From contig NZ_JACHXN010000007.1 of NCBI RefSeq assembly GCF_014192095.1, forward strand, positions 1-64,000: 64,000 bases of DNA, in the 5' to 3' direction. This DNA is from Phyllobacterium trifolii (GTDB lineage Bacteria > Pseudomonadota > Alphaproteobacteria > Rhizobiales > Rhizobiaceae). Position numbers and translations under genes: made by a program. This document shows positions 26,920 to 34,930 of the stretch, one piece after another. Position 1 is the first letter of the stretch; each line of letters begins with the position of its first letter. The notes beneath the pieces are model-generated. The model worked only from the letters and a program-made list of their open reading frames with translations, was not told where the DNA came from and made no database searches.

Positions 26920-27000
26920 ATGTTTACCAAGAAAGTCCGGCGCTCGAACTGATTGCCGACAGACGGTCTAATGAAGGGAGGCCGAAGTCGCAAGGTTCCA
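26920..27000 (+). pseudogene. DUF3606 protein remnant
   Basis: DVYQESPALELIADRRSNEG parallels DVSKYRAVELIIKHAGSRTK of the intact DUF3606 protein at 53063-53242. The N-terminal half is gone. It sits just before the remnant of the same downstream membrane gene, so the whole two-gene unit was once duplicated. Confidence 0.6.
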
Positions 27001-27012
27001 TGGAGATGAGCG

Positions 27013-27195
27013 ATGCTGAAGGCTCTTGCTGGAATTTTGCTGATTGCTGGCTTGCTCTCTTCGGCTTGGGCGGCGCTCAGTCGTCGACTGAGCCGGCCGC
27101 GCCAATCACCAGACAATCAAAACTCGCACGCCTTGGAACCTCGCGGGCAGGGGCTGAAGTTCCTCGGATTGACGCGAAACACTCCGGCGATAGTT
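27013..27195 (+). pseudogene. Truncated copy of small membrane protein
   Basis: MLKALAGILLIAGLLSSAWA ... LEPRGQGLKFLGLTRNTPAI aligns with the intact 75-residue product of 53254-53481. After NTPAIVL the frame departs into unrelated sequence, removing the second membrane helix. The open frame continues to 27240 but is probably non-functional. Confidence 0.7.
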
Positions 27196-27222
27196 CTGAA
27201 CGCGAAGCCGACTTGGCGAAGG

Positions 27223-27453
27223 TCATCCCAGTCGCTTTAACCCCCAACACCCGGCTTGGGCCCGATTTCGATTTTCTACCTCACCTTTTGCGTGTGCAAG
27301 CGGTGCAACGGAGCATTCTAAGGCTTTCAGGCTCATCGCCGGTGAGCTTTTCGCGGCACGATAAAGGACCTTGGGGGCGAGCAGAACGGCGTGCTTGCAG
27401 CGGGTGCAAGTAACGCGGAGAACTTGCCAGTCACTAAAATCGGATAGGCGCAT
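27223..27453 (-). pseudogene. Possible zinc-ribbon protein, damaged
   Basis: From ATG 27453 the frame reads RLSDFSDWQVLRVTCTRCKH, with CTRC as half of a zinc ribbon. The second CxxC appears in another frame as LRCTACTRK, so an indel seems to have broken a protein of about 70 residues. The start has no good ribosome site. Tentative. Confidence 0.4.
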
Positions 27454-27515
27454 TGCGAGCGGGTCTCAGGTTGGACGCGGTTCGCAACACACATGAAGCG
27501 TAATTCTGTTCGCTG

Positions 27516-27547
27516 TGGCGGGCAATCGCCCGAAGCCGGGTTTTTTT
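27516..27547 (+). terminator. Possible rho-independent terminator
   Basis: GC-rich imperfect hairpin (CGGGC-AATC-GCCCG and CCCG-AAGC-CGGG alternatives) ending in seven T at 27541-27547. Confidence 0.5.
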
Positions 27548-27704
27548 GCTTCCCACTGAAAGCCGAGGAATTGAATTTGTTCCACAGCAAGACCAGCATT
27601 CTGGTCACAGTACTCCGAACGACAACAATTCGGCTCCAAGGCTTGATACAGGATGCGTCGAACGATAACGATATTGTTCGAACTTGCTACCGGGAGGATT
27701 CATC

Positions 27705-27914
27705 GTGGCAACAGGTACTGTGAAATGGTTCAATGCGACCAAGGGCTTCGGTTTCATCCAGCCCGATGATGGCGGCGCTGATGTCTTCGTCCATATTTCT
27801 GCCGTCGAGCGCGCCGGAATGCGCAGTTTGAACGACGGGCAGAAGATCAACTACGAAATGGTGCGCGATAACAAATCCGGCAAAATGTCTGCCGATCATT
27901 TGAGCGCGGGTTAA
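27705..27914 (+). CDS. Cold shock protein (CspA family)
   Basis: 69 residues from GTG 27705, GGGAGGA upstream. RNP1 KGFGFIQPD and RNP2 VFVHISAV with the [15 protein letters not shown] start are unmistakable. It is a single OB-fold RNA chaperone that melts mRNA structure. The 90 bases upstream contain an inverted TCGAAC...GTTCGA that could fold in the leader, as leaders of cold shock genes often do. A strong terminator follows. Confidence 0.95.
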   Translation: MATGTVKWFNATKGFGFIQPDDGGADVFVHISAVERAGMRSLNDGQKINYEMVRDNKSGKMSADHLSAG

Positions 27915-27943
27915 GCCGTCTCAGCGAACACCAAACAACAGCC

Positions 27944-27971
27944 AAGGCGGGATCGCGGTCCCGCCTTTCTT
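27944..27971 (+). terminator. Rho-independent terminator of cspA-family gene
   Basis: AAGGCGGGA, 6-base loop, TCCCGCCTT followed by TCTT; 9-bp stem. Confidence 0.8.
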
Positions 27972-28037
27972 GTCGTGTCCCGGCAAGCAAACCGTTCCGG
28001 TATTTCCTCAGGGGAGGCTGCGAAAAACGCAGGAAAA

Positions 28038-28403
28038 TTACGGGATCATTGGAGACGACCGCTGCCTTCGGCGCTCGACTGACCGCGCCCGTTGCCGCGC
28101 CAATCGCAGCTCGCTCAAAGTTGGCTGCCACCATCCGCGTGAACGCTGCATCAGCTTGGGCTCATGACGAGCAGCCCATGGTGCTACGAGCTCCGCAAGC
28201 GTCGGCGCTCGCCATCTGCCCCAGACGTAGTTGATCATGCCGAGAGCAGCATGCGGCTTCCCGGATACCTCCGTAAATGCGAGGATGCCATAGCCCTCCA
28301 TTATCAACGGACGCTCGAGTAACGGCAGATATTCGGAAGGCAAGGAGGTATCGTCGGCGTCGCCGTTCGGATAATGAAGCTGAGCGGCCTTATAAGTCGC
28401 CAT
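28038..28403 (-). CDS. Hypothetical protein fused to a DUF6766 remnant
   Basis: 121 residues from ATG 28403 (GAGGGG upstream). The frame is open further upstream into the DUF6766-type ENFLSALFENWESEGLQMAT segment, so the present start lies inside an older gene. The remaining part (AQLHYPNGDADD..., MINYVWGRWRAPTLAELVAP) is not recognised and is unlike DUF6766. This may be a chimera created by deletion. Expression is uncertain. Confidence 0.4.
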   Translation of the reverse strand: MATYKAAQLHYPNGDADDTSLPSEYLPLLERPLIMEGYGILAFTEVSGKPHAALGMINYVWGRWRAPTLAELVAPWAARHEPKLMQRSRGWWQPTLSELRLARQRARSVERRRQRSSPMIP

Positions 28404-28610
28404 TTGTAACCCCTCGCTCTCCCAATTTTCAAACAGCGCCGACAAGAAGTTTTCGTTGGTTAAGCATTGGGCGATTGATATTGAAGCCAAGCCATATTGC
28501 GCCAGCTATGTGTGTTCATGGTAGTGGCCAGCGACAGTCATTCCGATCATGCTAATGAGGAACGCTGTCAAAAGGGCAATCGTCAAGCCGTTGTTGCGCA
28601 GTATACGCAT
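28404..28610 (-). pseudogene. DUF6766 membrane protein, N-terminal remnant with nonsense codon
   Basis: ATG 28610 follows GGAGAAG and opens MRILRNNGLTIALLTAFLIS MIGMTVAGHYHEHT, the usual first helix of DUF6766 proteins. A TAG then interrupts before LAQYGLASISIAQ and FLSALFENWESEGLQM, also DUF6766-like. The rest of the domain is replaced by unrelated sequence. Confidence 0.6.
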
Positions 28611-28641
28611 ATCGCTTCTCCGGTGCGAGACTCCATCGCGT

Positions 28642-29058
28642 TCACGAAAGCCGCGCCAATGCCTCTTCATACTTGGCCAGCTTCTCCCGCGCTTTGGGAT
28701 CCTCCAGGTGCGATTTGACCTTTTCGATATTGTCTTTCAGGTCAGCGATTTTAACGCGCCGTCCAAGGCTGTTTTCTCGCGTACGCCCGACAAAGTCGAA
28801 ATACTCTTCGCCTTGGCGACGGCTGACTGAAACGATGGCATCCAGGATATGGCCGGGAAGTCCTTCCGCGCGCAGGCTGTCGAGCGTCAACGCAGTTTTC
28901 TCGACAACGTCATGCAGGACACCGACGATCCTCTCATCCTCCGTATCCAGGGCGAGCATTACCCTCAAAGGGTGGAAGATATATGGTTCTTTATCGTCGG
29001 CAAGGTGGCCGGCATGGGCGCTGGCAGCAATTGAGATAGCGTGCTCCAAAGAGGTCAT
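28642..29058 (-). CDS. HD-domain (p)ppGpp hydrolase-like protein
   Basis: 138 residues from ATG 29058 (GGGAGAA upstream). SLEHAISIAASAHAGHLADD with PYIFHPLRVMLAL and GVLHDVVEKT supplies the His and HD metal ligands of RelA/SpoT-type hydrolases. The HD domain stands alone without synthetase, TGS or ACT parts, as in small alarmone hydrolases (MESH1-like). It would hydrolyse ppGpp to GDP plus pyrophosphate, fitting the stress setting. The last 45 bases also occur as a fragment at 1737-1782. Confidence 0.85.
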   Translation of the reverse strand: MTSLEHAISIAASAHAGHLADDKEPYIFHPLRVMLALDTEDERIVGVLHDVVEKTALTLDSLRAEGLPGHILDAIVSVSRRQGEEYFDFVGRTRENSLGRRVKIADLKDNIEKVKSHLEDPKAREKLAKYEEALARLS

Positions 29059-29178
29059 GTGGGTTTCTCCCAGCGCTTGGTGATAGCTCTCTCTCTCTAA
29101 TTCTCCGGGGTACAAGGCGTTCCATCTGACATGGGTTTCTTTCGCGGGCGTCTGCACGGTGTTGCTGACCATTCCTTT

Positions 29179-29203
29179 GGAACACGCAACTCGCTGGTGC
29201 GTT
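29179..29203 (+). promoter_or_regulatory. EcfG-type promoter (GGAAC-N16-CGTT)
   Basis: GGAAC at 29179-29183, 16 bases, CGTT at 29200-29203, upstream of the CsbD remnant and the 89-residue gene at 29422. Full consensus although the first gene is decayed. Confidence 0.72.
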
Positions 29204-29230
29204 TCAGTCCAACCAACAAGGAGATGTGTC

Positions 29231-29378
29231 CTGGACTGGAATCGCGTGGAAGGCAATTGGATACGTCATGGCCGGAAAGCGTGACCAGCTGGAAGGCAAG
29301 ATCCAGGAACGGTACGGCAAGGCGAAGGACGAAGCCAGTCGCGAGATTGACGATTGGTACAACACTCAGGCCTGGTAG
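29231..29378 (+). pseudogene. CsbD family protein, internally deleted
   Basis: CTG 29231 replaces the usual ATG before DWNRVEGNWIR, the CsbD N-terminus. About 20 codons (normally the KGKIKEKWGKLTDDD region) are missing, and the C-terminal half continues in another frame from ATG 29268 (AGKRDQLEGKIQERYGKAKD, ending WYNTQAW). A 36-residue peptide could still be made from that ATG. CsbD proteins are general-stress proteins. Confidence 0.75.
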
Positions 29379-29421
29379 GCTTCATAGCGCTCTATCTGCG
29401 GCAAATTGAGGAGAAAAGAGG

Positions 29422-29691
29422 ATGACAGACAGCAAAACAACAACCGACCACAAAACAATTCAGCGGTGGTCTGAAGAGCGCAAAGGTGTTCCGTCCAAAG
29501 TGGCAGAAAGCGGCGAGGGCGGCATCCTGAGGATTGATTTCGGCAAACCGGAAGAAGGTTTGAAGAAAATTTCCTGGGAAGATTTCTTCAAGGTCTTCGA
29601 CGAACGCAGACTCGCCTTTCTTTATCAGGACAAGACTGCCGACGGCAAAATGAGCCGCTTCAATAAATTCGTCGCCAGAGACGGGTCATAG
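29422..29691 (+). CDS. Conserved hypothetical protein (rhizobial, stress-linked)
   Basis: 89 residues from ATG 29422 with GAGGAGAAAAGAGG. The core TTDHKTIQRWSEERKGVPSK and ILRIDFGKPEEGLKKISWEDFF, LAFLYQDKTADGKMSRFNKF is a common small rhizobial protein sometimes mislabelled as glucan-branching. The pattern suggests a SAP/SHARPIN-like nucleic-acid-binding fold but that is not established. It shares the EcfG promoter at 29179. Confidence 0.75.
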   Translation: MTDSKTTTDHKTIQRWSEERKGVPSKVAESGEGGILRIDFGKPEEGLKKISWEDFFKVFDERRLAFLYQDKTADGKMSRFNKFVARDGS

Positions 29692-29697
29692 ACGCCA

Positions 29698-30317
29698 TTG
29701 GCTTCTGGTTTACGGTTTGGACCCATAAGAAAAACCTCGGTCCATCTATGTGTCGACATGCAAGGATTGTTTGCGCGGGGAAGTCCGTGGGCCGTTCCCT
29801 GGTTTGATCGCGTCTTGCCCAACATTCACAAGCTCGTAGAGACCAACGCAGCACGAACAATTTTCACAAGGTTCATCCCGCCCATGACCCCGACACTGCG
29901 GGAGGTGCTTGGAAGCGCTATTATGGGAAATGGCCCGAAATGACCCTCAGTCGGGTCGACAAATCGCGTGTCGATCTGGTTCCGGAACTCGCCCTGTATG
30001 TTCCGCCTGCGAGGCTGTTCGACAAACATACCTATTCTCCATGGGTGTCAGGCCAATTGCACTCTGCTCTGACGAAGTCTGGAATCGATACCCTTATCGT
30101 CTCGGGAGGAGAAACCGACGTTTGTGTGCTGACAACGATATTGGGGGCTGTCGATCACGGGTATCGCGTGATCGTCGTAACGGACGCTGTGTGCAGCTCT
30201 TCGGATGATGCCCACGATGCGATACAATTATTTTTTAACCAAAGGCTGTCCCAACAGATCGAGACAGCCGGGGTGACCGAAATCCTCGAAGCGACGCCGT
30301 TGATCTGGCAACCGTAG
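29698..30317 (+). pseudogene. Isochorismatase-family cysteine hydrolase with frameshift
   Basis: The first frame (TTG 29698) has the catalytic Asp in LCVDMQGLF and runs to TRF, then ends at 29943. The second frame picks up as HPAHDPDTAGGAWKRYYGKW and continues through ELALYVPPARLFDKHTYSPW and GGETDVCVLTTILGAVDHGY, which holds the nucleophilic Cys. One base near 29875 restores a single protein of about 205 residues. Related enzymes hydrolyse amides such as nicotinamide. Without the correction the enzyme is lost. Confidence 0.8.
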
Positions 30318-30359
30318 TGCCGAAGCCTGCCTCAAGGGGCTCATTTTCGGCACGAGACG

Positions 30360-30545
30360 TTACGGCCGCGGCAAACTGCAAGATTCGTCGACCTCGCCAA
30401 TACTCGATCTGAGGCTTGCAGCCTCTTCGAACGCTTCATCGATCAGGTGTACCAGAAGACCATAACCTTCAGGGCTGGCCCTATCGCGAACTTCGACTAG
30501 AATGTCGCAAATGTCATCAATAGCGAGGCGGTTGCTTCCATCCAT
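30360..30545 (-). CDS. Hypothetical small acidic protein
   Basis: 61 residues from ATG 30545 after GGAGGG. MDGSNRLAIDDICDILVEVR and LLVHLIDEAFEEAASL are helical and acidic. No family recognised. It faces the isochorismatase pseudogene with a shared inverted repeat (GTGCCGAA/TTCGGCAC at about 30318-30356) between them that may end both transcripts. Confidence 0.55.
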   Translation of the reverse strand: MDGSNRLAIDDICDILVEVRDRASPEGYGLLVHLIDEAFEEAASLRSSIGEVDESCSLPRP

Positions 30546-30894
30546 TTGAAATCCCTCCGCATGGGATGTTGAGGTCGCGAAGTCCAATAAGGGGGCGCTC
30601 ACACACCTTGAGCAACGGTTATGCGCTCGTTGGCTGCACACCATGGCAACTTGCCGGATGAAGTGTGGAAGAAAAGCAATGCCACTTCCCGAAGGAAGGG
30701 CGGCTCTCGGCAATGGTATACTGGTGTAAAGGAAGAGGCAAGAAGGGCCAGTTGGCATCAAGCCAATCCTTGCGCGCGAAGCAGCTGGGGTAGCTGTAAA
30801 AAAGGTTCGGCGGCTGCCAATATCCTATAGTGGATAAATCTGCCGAGCCCCTGTCTGACATGGTGTCGGTGGCAGAGGCATTAGACCCCAGAAT

Positions 30895-31000
30895 GGGCAA
30901 GCCCGATGTCCCGACCTGCCTAAAAACGCAATACAAAAGGCAGGCCGGGTTGCTGACATTTGGGGCTCAGCGATCAAAGCATGCTCCCAATGGGTTAAGA
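30895..31000 (+). repeat. Interspersed repeat, copy 1
   Basis: Shares with 38795-38905 and 47005-47110 the core TCCCGACCTGCC, then CAATAC, then GCAGGCCGGG followed by TGCYGACA. The two arms can pair as an imperfect hairpin. This is the most diverged copy. It lies in about 760 bases (30546-31306) without a convincing gene. Confidence 0.6.
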
Positions 31001-31131
31001 TTAGGTGAGACCCGAGGCGGCGTTAAATGGGGCGGTGACACGACGGGCCGGCCGGAGCTCATGAGCTCTCCGGCAAGGGTCCAACGTGTTCGATGAAAAA
31101 TTGCTCCGGTACTCATTCGAATGGGCTCGGT

Positions 31132-31179
31132 GAGGCCCGGCGCCCTCCTTGGGGCTCGGATGACCGACGCCGGAGCCTC
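31132..31179 (+). repeat. GTGAGGC-type intergenic hairpin
   Basis: GAGGC-C-CGGCG ... CGCCG-GA-GCCTC encloses a 25-base loop containing CCTCC. One of a set of hairpins in this window starting (G)GTGRGG on the plus strand; a 14-base palindrome GAGCTCATGAGCTC lies just before at 31055. Confidence 0.45.
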
Positions 31180-31306
31180 TGTCGAGACGTGGCCAGCTCG
31201 ACTCGACCACAACGCACGAACGGGAGTTCTGATTCTAGCGAAATGGCGATAAGTGGCGGGTGGGAAACTGTCCGCCGTACTCTTTCAGCATCGCCGCAGA
31301 TATGGC

Positions 31307-31519
31307 TCACGCCTTGCGGAGTATCTGCCCGTCCTTCATTTCAAACACTCCATCTTGTCCACCTTGGCTGTCAAAATCCCGCGCCAATTCTCCCCAATAG
31401 CCAATGAATTGTCCGCATGACGAGCAATGTATCGGCGTGACACCGCGCACATCATCAGGAATCTTGAGATAGATCGTACCGCAAGATTTACAATCCAGCT
31501 TATGATCCAAGCGTTCCAT
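31307..31519 (-). CDS. Small zinc-ribbon protein (paralogue 1)
   Basis: 70 residues from ATG 31519. LDHKLDCKSCGTIYLKIPDD and HCSSCGQFIGYWGELARDF carry two CxxC knuckles about 20 residues apart, so a single zinc ribbon. The C-terminus GGQDGVFEMKDGQILRK is shared with its close paralogue at 40292-40507. Small rhizobial family of unknown role, perhaps nucleic-acid or protein binding. Confidence 0.75.
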   Translation of the reverse strand: MERLDHKLDCKSCGTIYLKIPDDVRGVTPIHCSSCGQFIGYWGELARDFDSQGGQDGVFEMKDGQILRKA

Positions 31520-31615
31520 TAGAAAATGCCCCGTAGTGTCGGCCAAATGCCGAGCACGATTAAATTCCGCGTTTCCAAATTTGTCTAGTCACACCTTTGC
31601 GCGAACTTGCTCTCG

Positions 31616-31799
31616 TCAACCCACGTACTGCAGGTTCACGGCTTTTGCCGCAATCATGTCTTCGTCACGAAGTCCGTCGTCAAATAACCTCATGACGGTC
31701 CGAAGCGCGTCCGCTATGCGCTACGATGGTGAAGCCGGTTTCGGCCTCGACCTGTTCGCGTGTCCTGAATTCCTGGTTGAAGAAGTTCGTTGCGTCCAT
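31616..31799 (-). pseudogene. Small protein, probably frameshifted, near repressor operators
   Basis: ATG 31799 gives MDATNFFNQEFRTREQVEAE TGFTIVA and stops at 31680. The adjoining frame reads IADALRTVMRLFDDGLRDED and MIAAKAVNLQYVG to 31616. Together they could be one protein of about 60 residues. Its upstream region carries GCTACA operator sites like those of the repressor at 33118. Confidence 0.4.
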
Positions 31800-31819
31800 C
31801 CGTTGTCGACGGATACGTA

Positions 31820-31859
31820 TGTAGCTGATATCGCTACAATGTTTCAATGATCCTGTAGC
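31820..31859. promoter_or_regulatory. Putative repressor operators (TGTAGC-N7-GCTACA)
   Basis: TGTAGCTGATATCGCTACA at 31820-31838 is a perfect 6-bp inverted repeat with a 7-base spacer. A further half site TGTAGC is at 31854-31859. The same half site appears twice at the start of the S24 repressor gene. Confidence 0.6.
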
Positions 31860-31962
31860 GATAATAGAAACAAATCTCGCGAGCGGCTCGTTGAGGCAAA
31901 GCCCTTACATTTCACACGAGAAAAACGCCCGCGGCGGCCGGGCGCGTACGAAATTGCACGCC

Positions 31963-32262
31963 CTAATAGGATTCTCTTTGTAGCCCGAGCAGCAGCCGTA
32001 ATGTTCTGATTGCGGCTGCTGCCTCATGCATTATCTCGGCTGTTTCATCGTCGTAACGAAACTCAATGCCATACGCGAAGCTAGCCAATTTGCCGGCTAA
32101 AGCGCCTTCCTCAACGATTAAGCCTGACAACGCTACGAGCTTTGCACCCCATTCAATGGCTTGTGACGCTTCCATAAGCAGCGCTCTCTTATCTTCTGCG
32201 GACTTTGATGACGCGTCCTTCGCACAATTAATTAAGTCGCGACTGATTCCATCGCGAAACAT
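31963..32262 (-). CDS. Hypothetical helical protein
   Basis: 99 residues from ATG 32262. MFRDGISRDLINCAKDASSK, KLVALSGLIVEEGALAGKLA and AEIMHEAAAAIRTLRLLLG are amphipathic helices. No family recognised. Third gene of the apparent repressor operon, starting 6 bases after the stop of the preceding gene. Helical accessory genes next to phage-like repressors are often anti-repressors or immunity factors, but that is only a guess here. Confidence 0.55.
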   Translation of the reverse strand: MFRDGISRDLINCAKDASSKSAEDKRALLMEASQAIEWGAKLVALSGLIVEEGALAGKLASFAYGIEFRYDDETAEIMHEAAAAIRTLRLLLGLQRESY

Positions 32263-32267
32263 ATATT

Positions 32268-32504
32268 CTATTCCATTTCCGGGACTTCGCCCGATTGGAG
32301 GAGGATAGTGGGCGGGTGTTCGCCCACATCCGGTTCGGCTTCGCGCACCCACGCAATCACGCCCGCATGTTTTGGCGCCAGGTCACGAGAAGCACGGACA
32401 GCGCGTTCTTCAACGTCGAATTGCATCGCTTCGAACGCTGCGACGTGCTCGCCTTCATCCGATCGGTCAAATGCCATGACTACTATGAGGCGAATGGGAT
32501 CCAT
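32268..32504 (-). CDS. Hypothetical protein, repressor operon gene 2
   Basis: 78 residues. Its ATG overlaps the repressor stop (TAATG), so it is translationally coupled. MDPIRLIVVMAFDRSDEGEH and AVRASRDLAPKHAGVIAWVR look like a small alpha/beta protein. Not recognised. Confidence 0.6.
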   Translation of the reverse strand: MDPIRLIVVMAFDRSDEGEHVAAFEAMQFDVEERAVRASRDLAPKHAGVIAWVREAEPDVGEHPPTILLQSGEVPEME

Positions 32505-33118
32505 TATCTCGGCTTTATCCAATCAATTGGCGCTGCCCATTTGACTATTTGGTCTACCATATCGGCATACTGTCCGTTGATGCTTGTAAGGGTCCAGCTA
32601 GATTCATCTGCTCCTGGCCGAACTGTCTTTACAACGATCCGTCCATCACTCAGTTGCACCACAGCTCTCTTGTTCACGAGCTCTGAGGGAGGAAGCAATT
32701 TCGAATAGTATAAAATGGTTCCCTCTTCGTAGACGGGGAACATAGAATCTCCCGCCACTTGGACGGCCACGGTGCCGTGCCGAGCATCAGCGGGTGCTTC
32801 AACGGTATCATCGCCACCATTGTCGATTGCCAAGACGGCCGCTCCTGCGCCGACCTTTCCCTTCAGGGGCACATGGATTTCTTTGGGCGCGGTAATACCG
32901 GTAATAGCTTCTATGGCAAGGAGCTCTTCGCCGGATATCGTGCGCGAGCCTTTAAGCATTTTATTGACGGCTGCGCGGTCGATGGAGCGGGCGAGGCGTT
33001 CCGTTAGCAATCGAGCAAGCTCCGATTGCGAAACACCAGAATCATTAAGGGCGGTTTGTAGCCATTCTGACAACATCCCCAAGGCATAGCGGTTCTTTGT
33101 TGAACTGTCTTTTTCCAT
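32504..33118 (-). CDS. HTH/peptidase S24 repressor (LexA/CI-like)
   Basis: 204 residues from ATG 33118. An N-terminal helix-turn-helix (about 15-70, SGVSQSELARLL ... AAVNKMLKGSRTISGEEL) joins a C-terminal S24 domain. Ser125 in VAGDSMFPVYEEG and Lys164 in GRIVVKTV form the catalytic dyad. The Ala91-Gly92 bond in KVGAGAAV is a plausible self-cleavage site. This is the plan of phage CI repressors that fall upon RecA activation. Starts further upstream would run through the TATTCGCTACATT operators and are unlikely. Remnants of phage head genes at 35-37 kb suggest it came with a prophage. Confidence 0.85.
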   Translation of the reverse strand: MEKDSSTKNRYALGMLSEWLQTALNDSGVSQSELARLLTERLARSIDRAAVNKMLKGSRTISGEELLAIEAITGITAPKEIHVPLKGKVGAGAAVLAIDNGGDDTVEAPADARHGTVAVQVAGDSMFPVYEEGTILYYSKLLPPSELVNKRAVVQLSDGRIVVKTVRPGADESSWTLTSINGQYADMVDQIVKWAAPIDWIKPR

Positions 33119-33163
33119 ATTCGCTACATTAATGCTTGCAATTGTTGCGTTATTCGCTACATT
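33118..33163. promoter_or_regulatory. Two direct operator repeats TATTCGCTACATT
   Basis: Identical 13-base repeats at 33118-33130 and 33151-33163, 33 bases apart (about three helical turns), the first touching the repressor start codon. They share GCTACA with the palindrome at 31820, so autorepression is likely. Confidence 0.65.
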
Positions 33164-33601
33164 TTCAGGCTTGTAACCAGCTCGGACCACCATAAGGAAC
33201 CCCTTGGACGGCCCTCGGCAGACGCTTCGATCGCGGGAGTTCATCGGGCGTATCGAGGATCTCCGGGGGCAAGCAGGTCAACGACAACGACGGTGGTATC
33301 AGTACTGATATTTCGAACGAAACGCCATTTGAGTGCATAATTGTTTGTGAGTTGACGCCAGCCACCCGAATACTATCATCCTTAGCGCAGAACCCGACGC
33401 CAGACAGACAAGGCTATTATGGGTGGTCAAAGGCACACAACGCGACTATCCAGGTTATCTTCTTCTTTAAAATGTTGCGCGATGCTGAACTTAGGATCGG
33501 ACATTTTTCGATCAGCTGAAGCCAGATGCGAAAACTGGTCAGTGGCCAGCTTAGAGCCTGGCAAAGCAACTTTGCTCCTGCAAAACGATTGTGATTGATC
33601 C
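33164..33601. other. Region without a supported gene
   Basis: Upstream of the repressor. A minus-strand open frame up to 33365 lacks a ribosome site and recognisable domain. Nothing else seen. Confidence 0.35.
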
Positions 33602-33844
33602 TCAGATTTTATCTCTGTTAGCCCGCTCGAAGCCTTCGTTCCATTGCTTCCAGTGGCGTGAGTTTTCGCGGTAGGGATTGTCCAGCTTGACGCCAGTTTC
33701 TCTGGAGCGGCGAGCGTCTCTCAGCCCATTGTTGTAAGGGACACCCTGCCTCCGGTCGATCTCGGGTTTTGGTTTGATCGCTCCGAGTTTGATCGAAGCT
33801 TTGACTACGGCCATCAGTGTATCGAAGTGCTGTTTGAGGTTCAT
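33602..33844 (-). CDS. Small basic protein with Rmf/CrpP-like NPY...W motif
   Basis: 80 residues from ATG 33844. The C-terminal part ARRSRETGVKLDNPYRENSR and HWKQWNEGFERA matches the plan of ribosome-modulation-factor/CrpP proteins (G...G...NPY....W..GW/F..A). The first half, MNLKQHFDTLMAVVKASIKL, is an added helix. Such proteins bind ribosomes or nucleic acids, and some are carried by mobile elements. The ribosome site is weak. Confidence 0.5.
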   Translation of the reverse strand: MNLKQHFDTLMAVVKASIKLGAIKPKPEIDRRQGVPYNNGLRDARRSRETGVKLDNPYRENSRHWKQWNEGFERANRDKI

Positions 33845-34134
33845 CTTTTCAGAATACTTATCTGTAATGTTTGAACAATAGGTGTGACCAATGCGCTGGA
33901 CCAAAGGTGAACCCGAGCAGGCGATGGCTGATCCCATCCTTGTCTCGCACAAGGACTGATGCCTGCCACGTGGCAGGAACACGGTGGTTCTGACATCGGC
34001 GTGAAGGCGACGGGCGATACTCACGCTCCGTTCTTTCATGGCATCATTGAGCCAGGCAGCATAACGAAGTGGTTCAAGCCGTCATGAATCTCGCGGCATT
34101 CTTGGCACTCGTCGCAGTTGTCTTCGTATTGCGC

Positions 34135-34440
34135 TCAGCTGAGTTCTTGGGCGAGTCCGATGAGAAGCCCACCAGGCCCGCGGATGTAGCAGAGCCGATA
34201 CACGTCTTTATACTCGACTACTTCACCTACCAGCTGCGCGCCGCGCGTGTGAAGCTTCTCAAGTGTCTCGTCTATGTCGTCTACAGTGAACATGCAGCGG
34301 AGGTAGCCGAGGAACGAAGCGTGAGAGCTCGAGTCGGTTGTGGCCGTCCGGTGTGCGCATCATGGCAATCTCGACATGCTGATCGCCCAACCCAGTGACA
34401 CGTCCGGCCATTCTCTTTTATCGTGGCCCGCCCTTCGAGC
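34135..34440 (-). pseudogene. Glyoxalase/VOC family remnant
   Basis: Minus-strand frames give GDQHVEIAMMRTPDGHNRLE LSRF and, in another frame, MFTVDDIDETLEKLHTRGAQ, LVGEVVEYKDVYRLCYIRGP, GGLLIGLAQELS and stop. This is the metal-binding second half of a VOC protein with an internal deletion and frame change. The N-terminal half is not recognisable. Confidence 0.7.
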
Positions 34441-34930
34441 TCAAGGCCAAGTTCGAAAGCTTGTGCAAGGCGGGGGGACCCGATCGTTGAGAACAGTCAC
34501 CGCCAAATGCAATGGGGAAGCCATGACCCGCCACTAGCAAGCGGTGTGGATTGGATACTCGTGCCAATGCAATAGAGCATGGTGGTGATTCCAGGGCAGA
34601 GGGGCTAACGGATTAAGACGGCGAGGCGATGGCCAGCGATAGCAATTACCAGCAACAGTTGTCCCATCCATCTGCAATGGTTTACAAGGTCTGCGAGCCA
34701 CGCATTCTTGGCACTTTGGTCGGGAGTTGGAAACGATAGGTAACGGAAGCCTACAACTGTCATCCCAATCCGGCGCAAAACATAATGAACTCGTGAAGCG
34801 CTCTCCGATGTTTGGTGAATACCTTCTCCGGAAGACGGCAGCTTACCCGGACTTGATGGCTTTATCGACGAATACGGGAAGCTGTCCGAGCAAGAGCCAA
34901 GCGAAGAAGAGCTGATCGCTTCCACAACGC
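34441..34930. other. Decayed region without an intact gene
   Basis: About 490 bases. A minus-strand frame contains RIGMTVVGFRYLS, vaguely like the first helix of DUF6766 proteins. A plus frame reads LPGLDGFIDEYGKLSEQEPS without a start. I see no functional feature. Confidence 0.35.

Noticed and set aside
6925-27590. Near-identical GAATTGAATTTGTTCC stretches at about 6947 and 27568, both reading KAEELNLF
   Set aside because: Striking short match, but only about 30 bases, at different distances from the next gene and without flanking similarity; too little to call an element.
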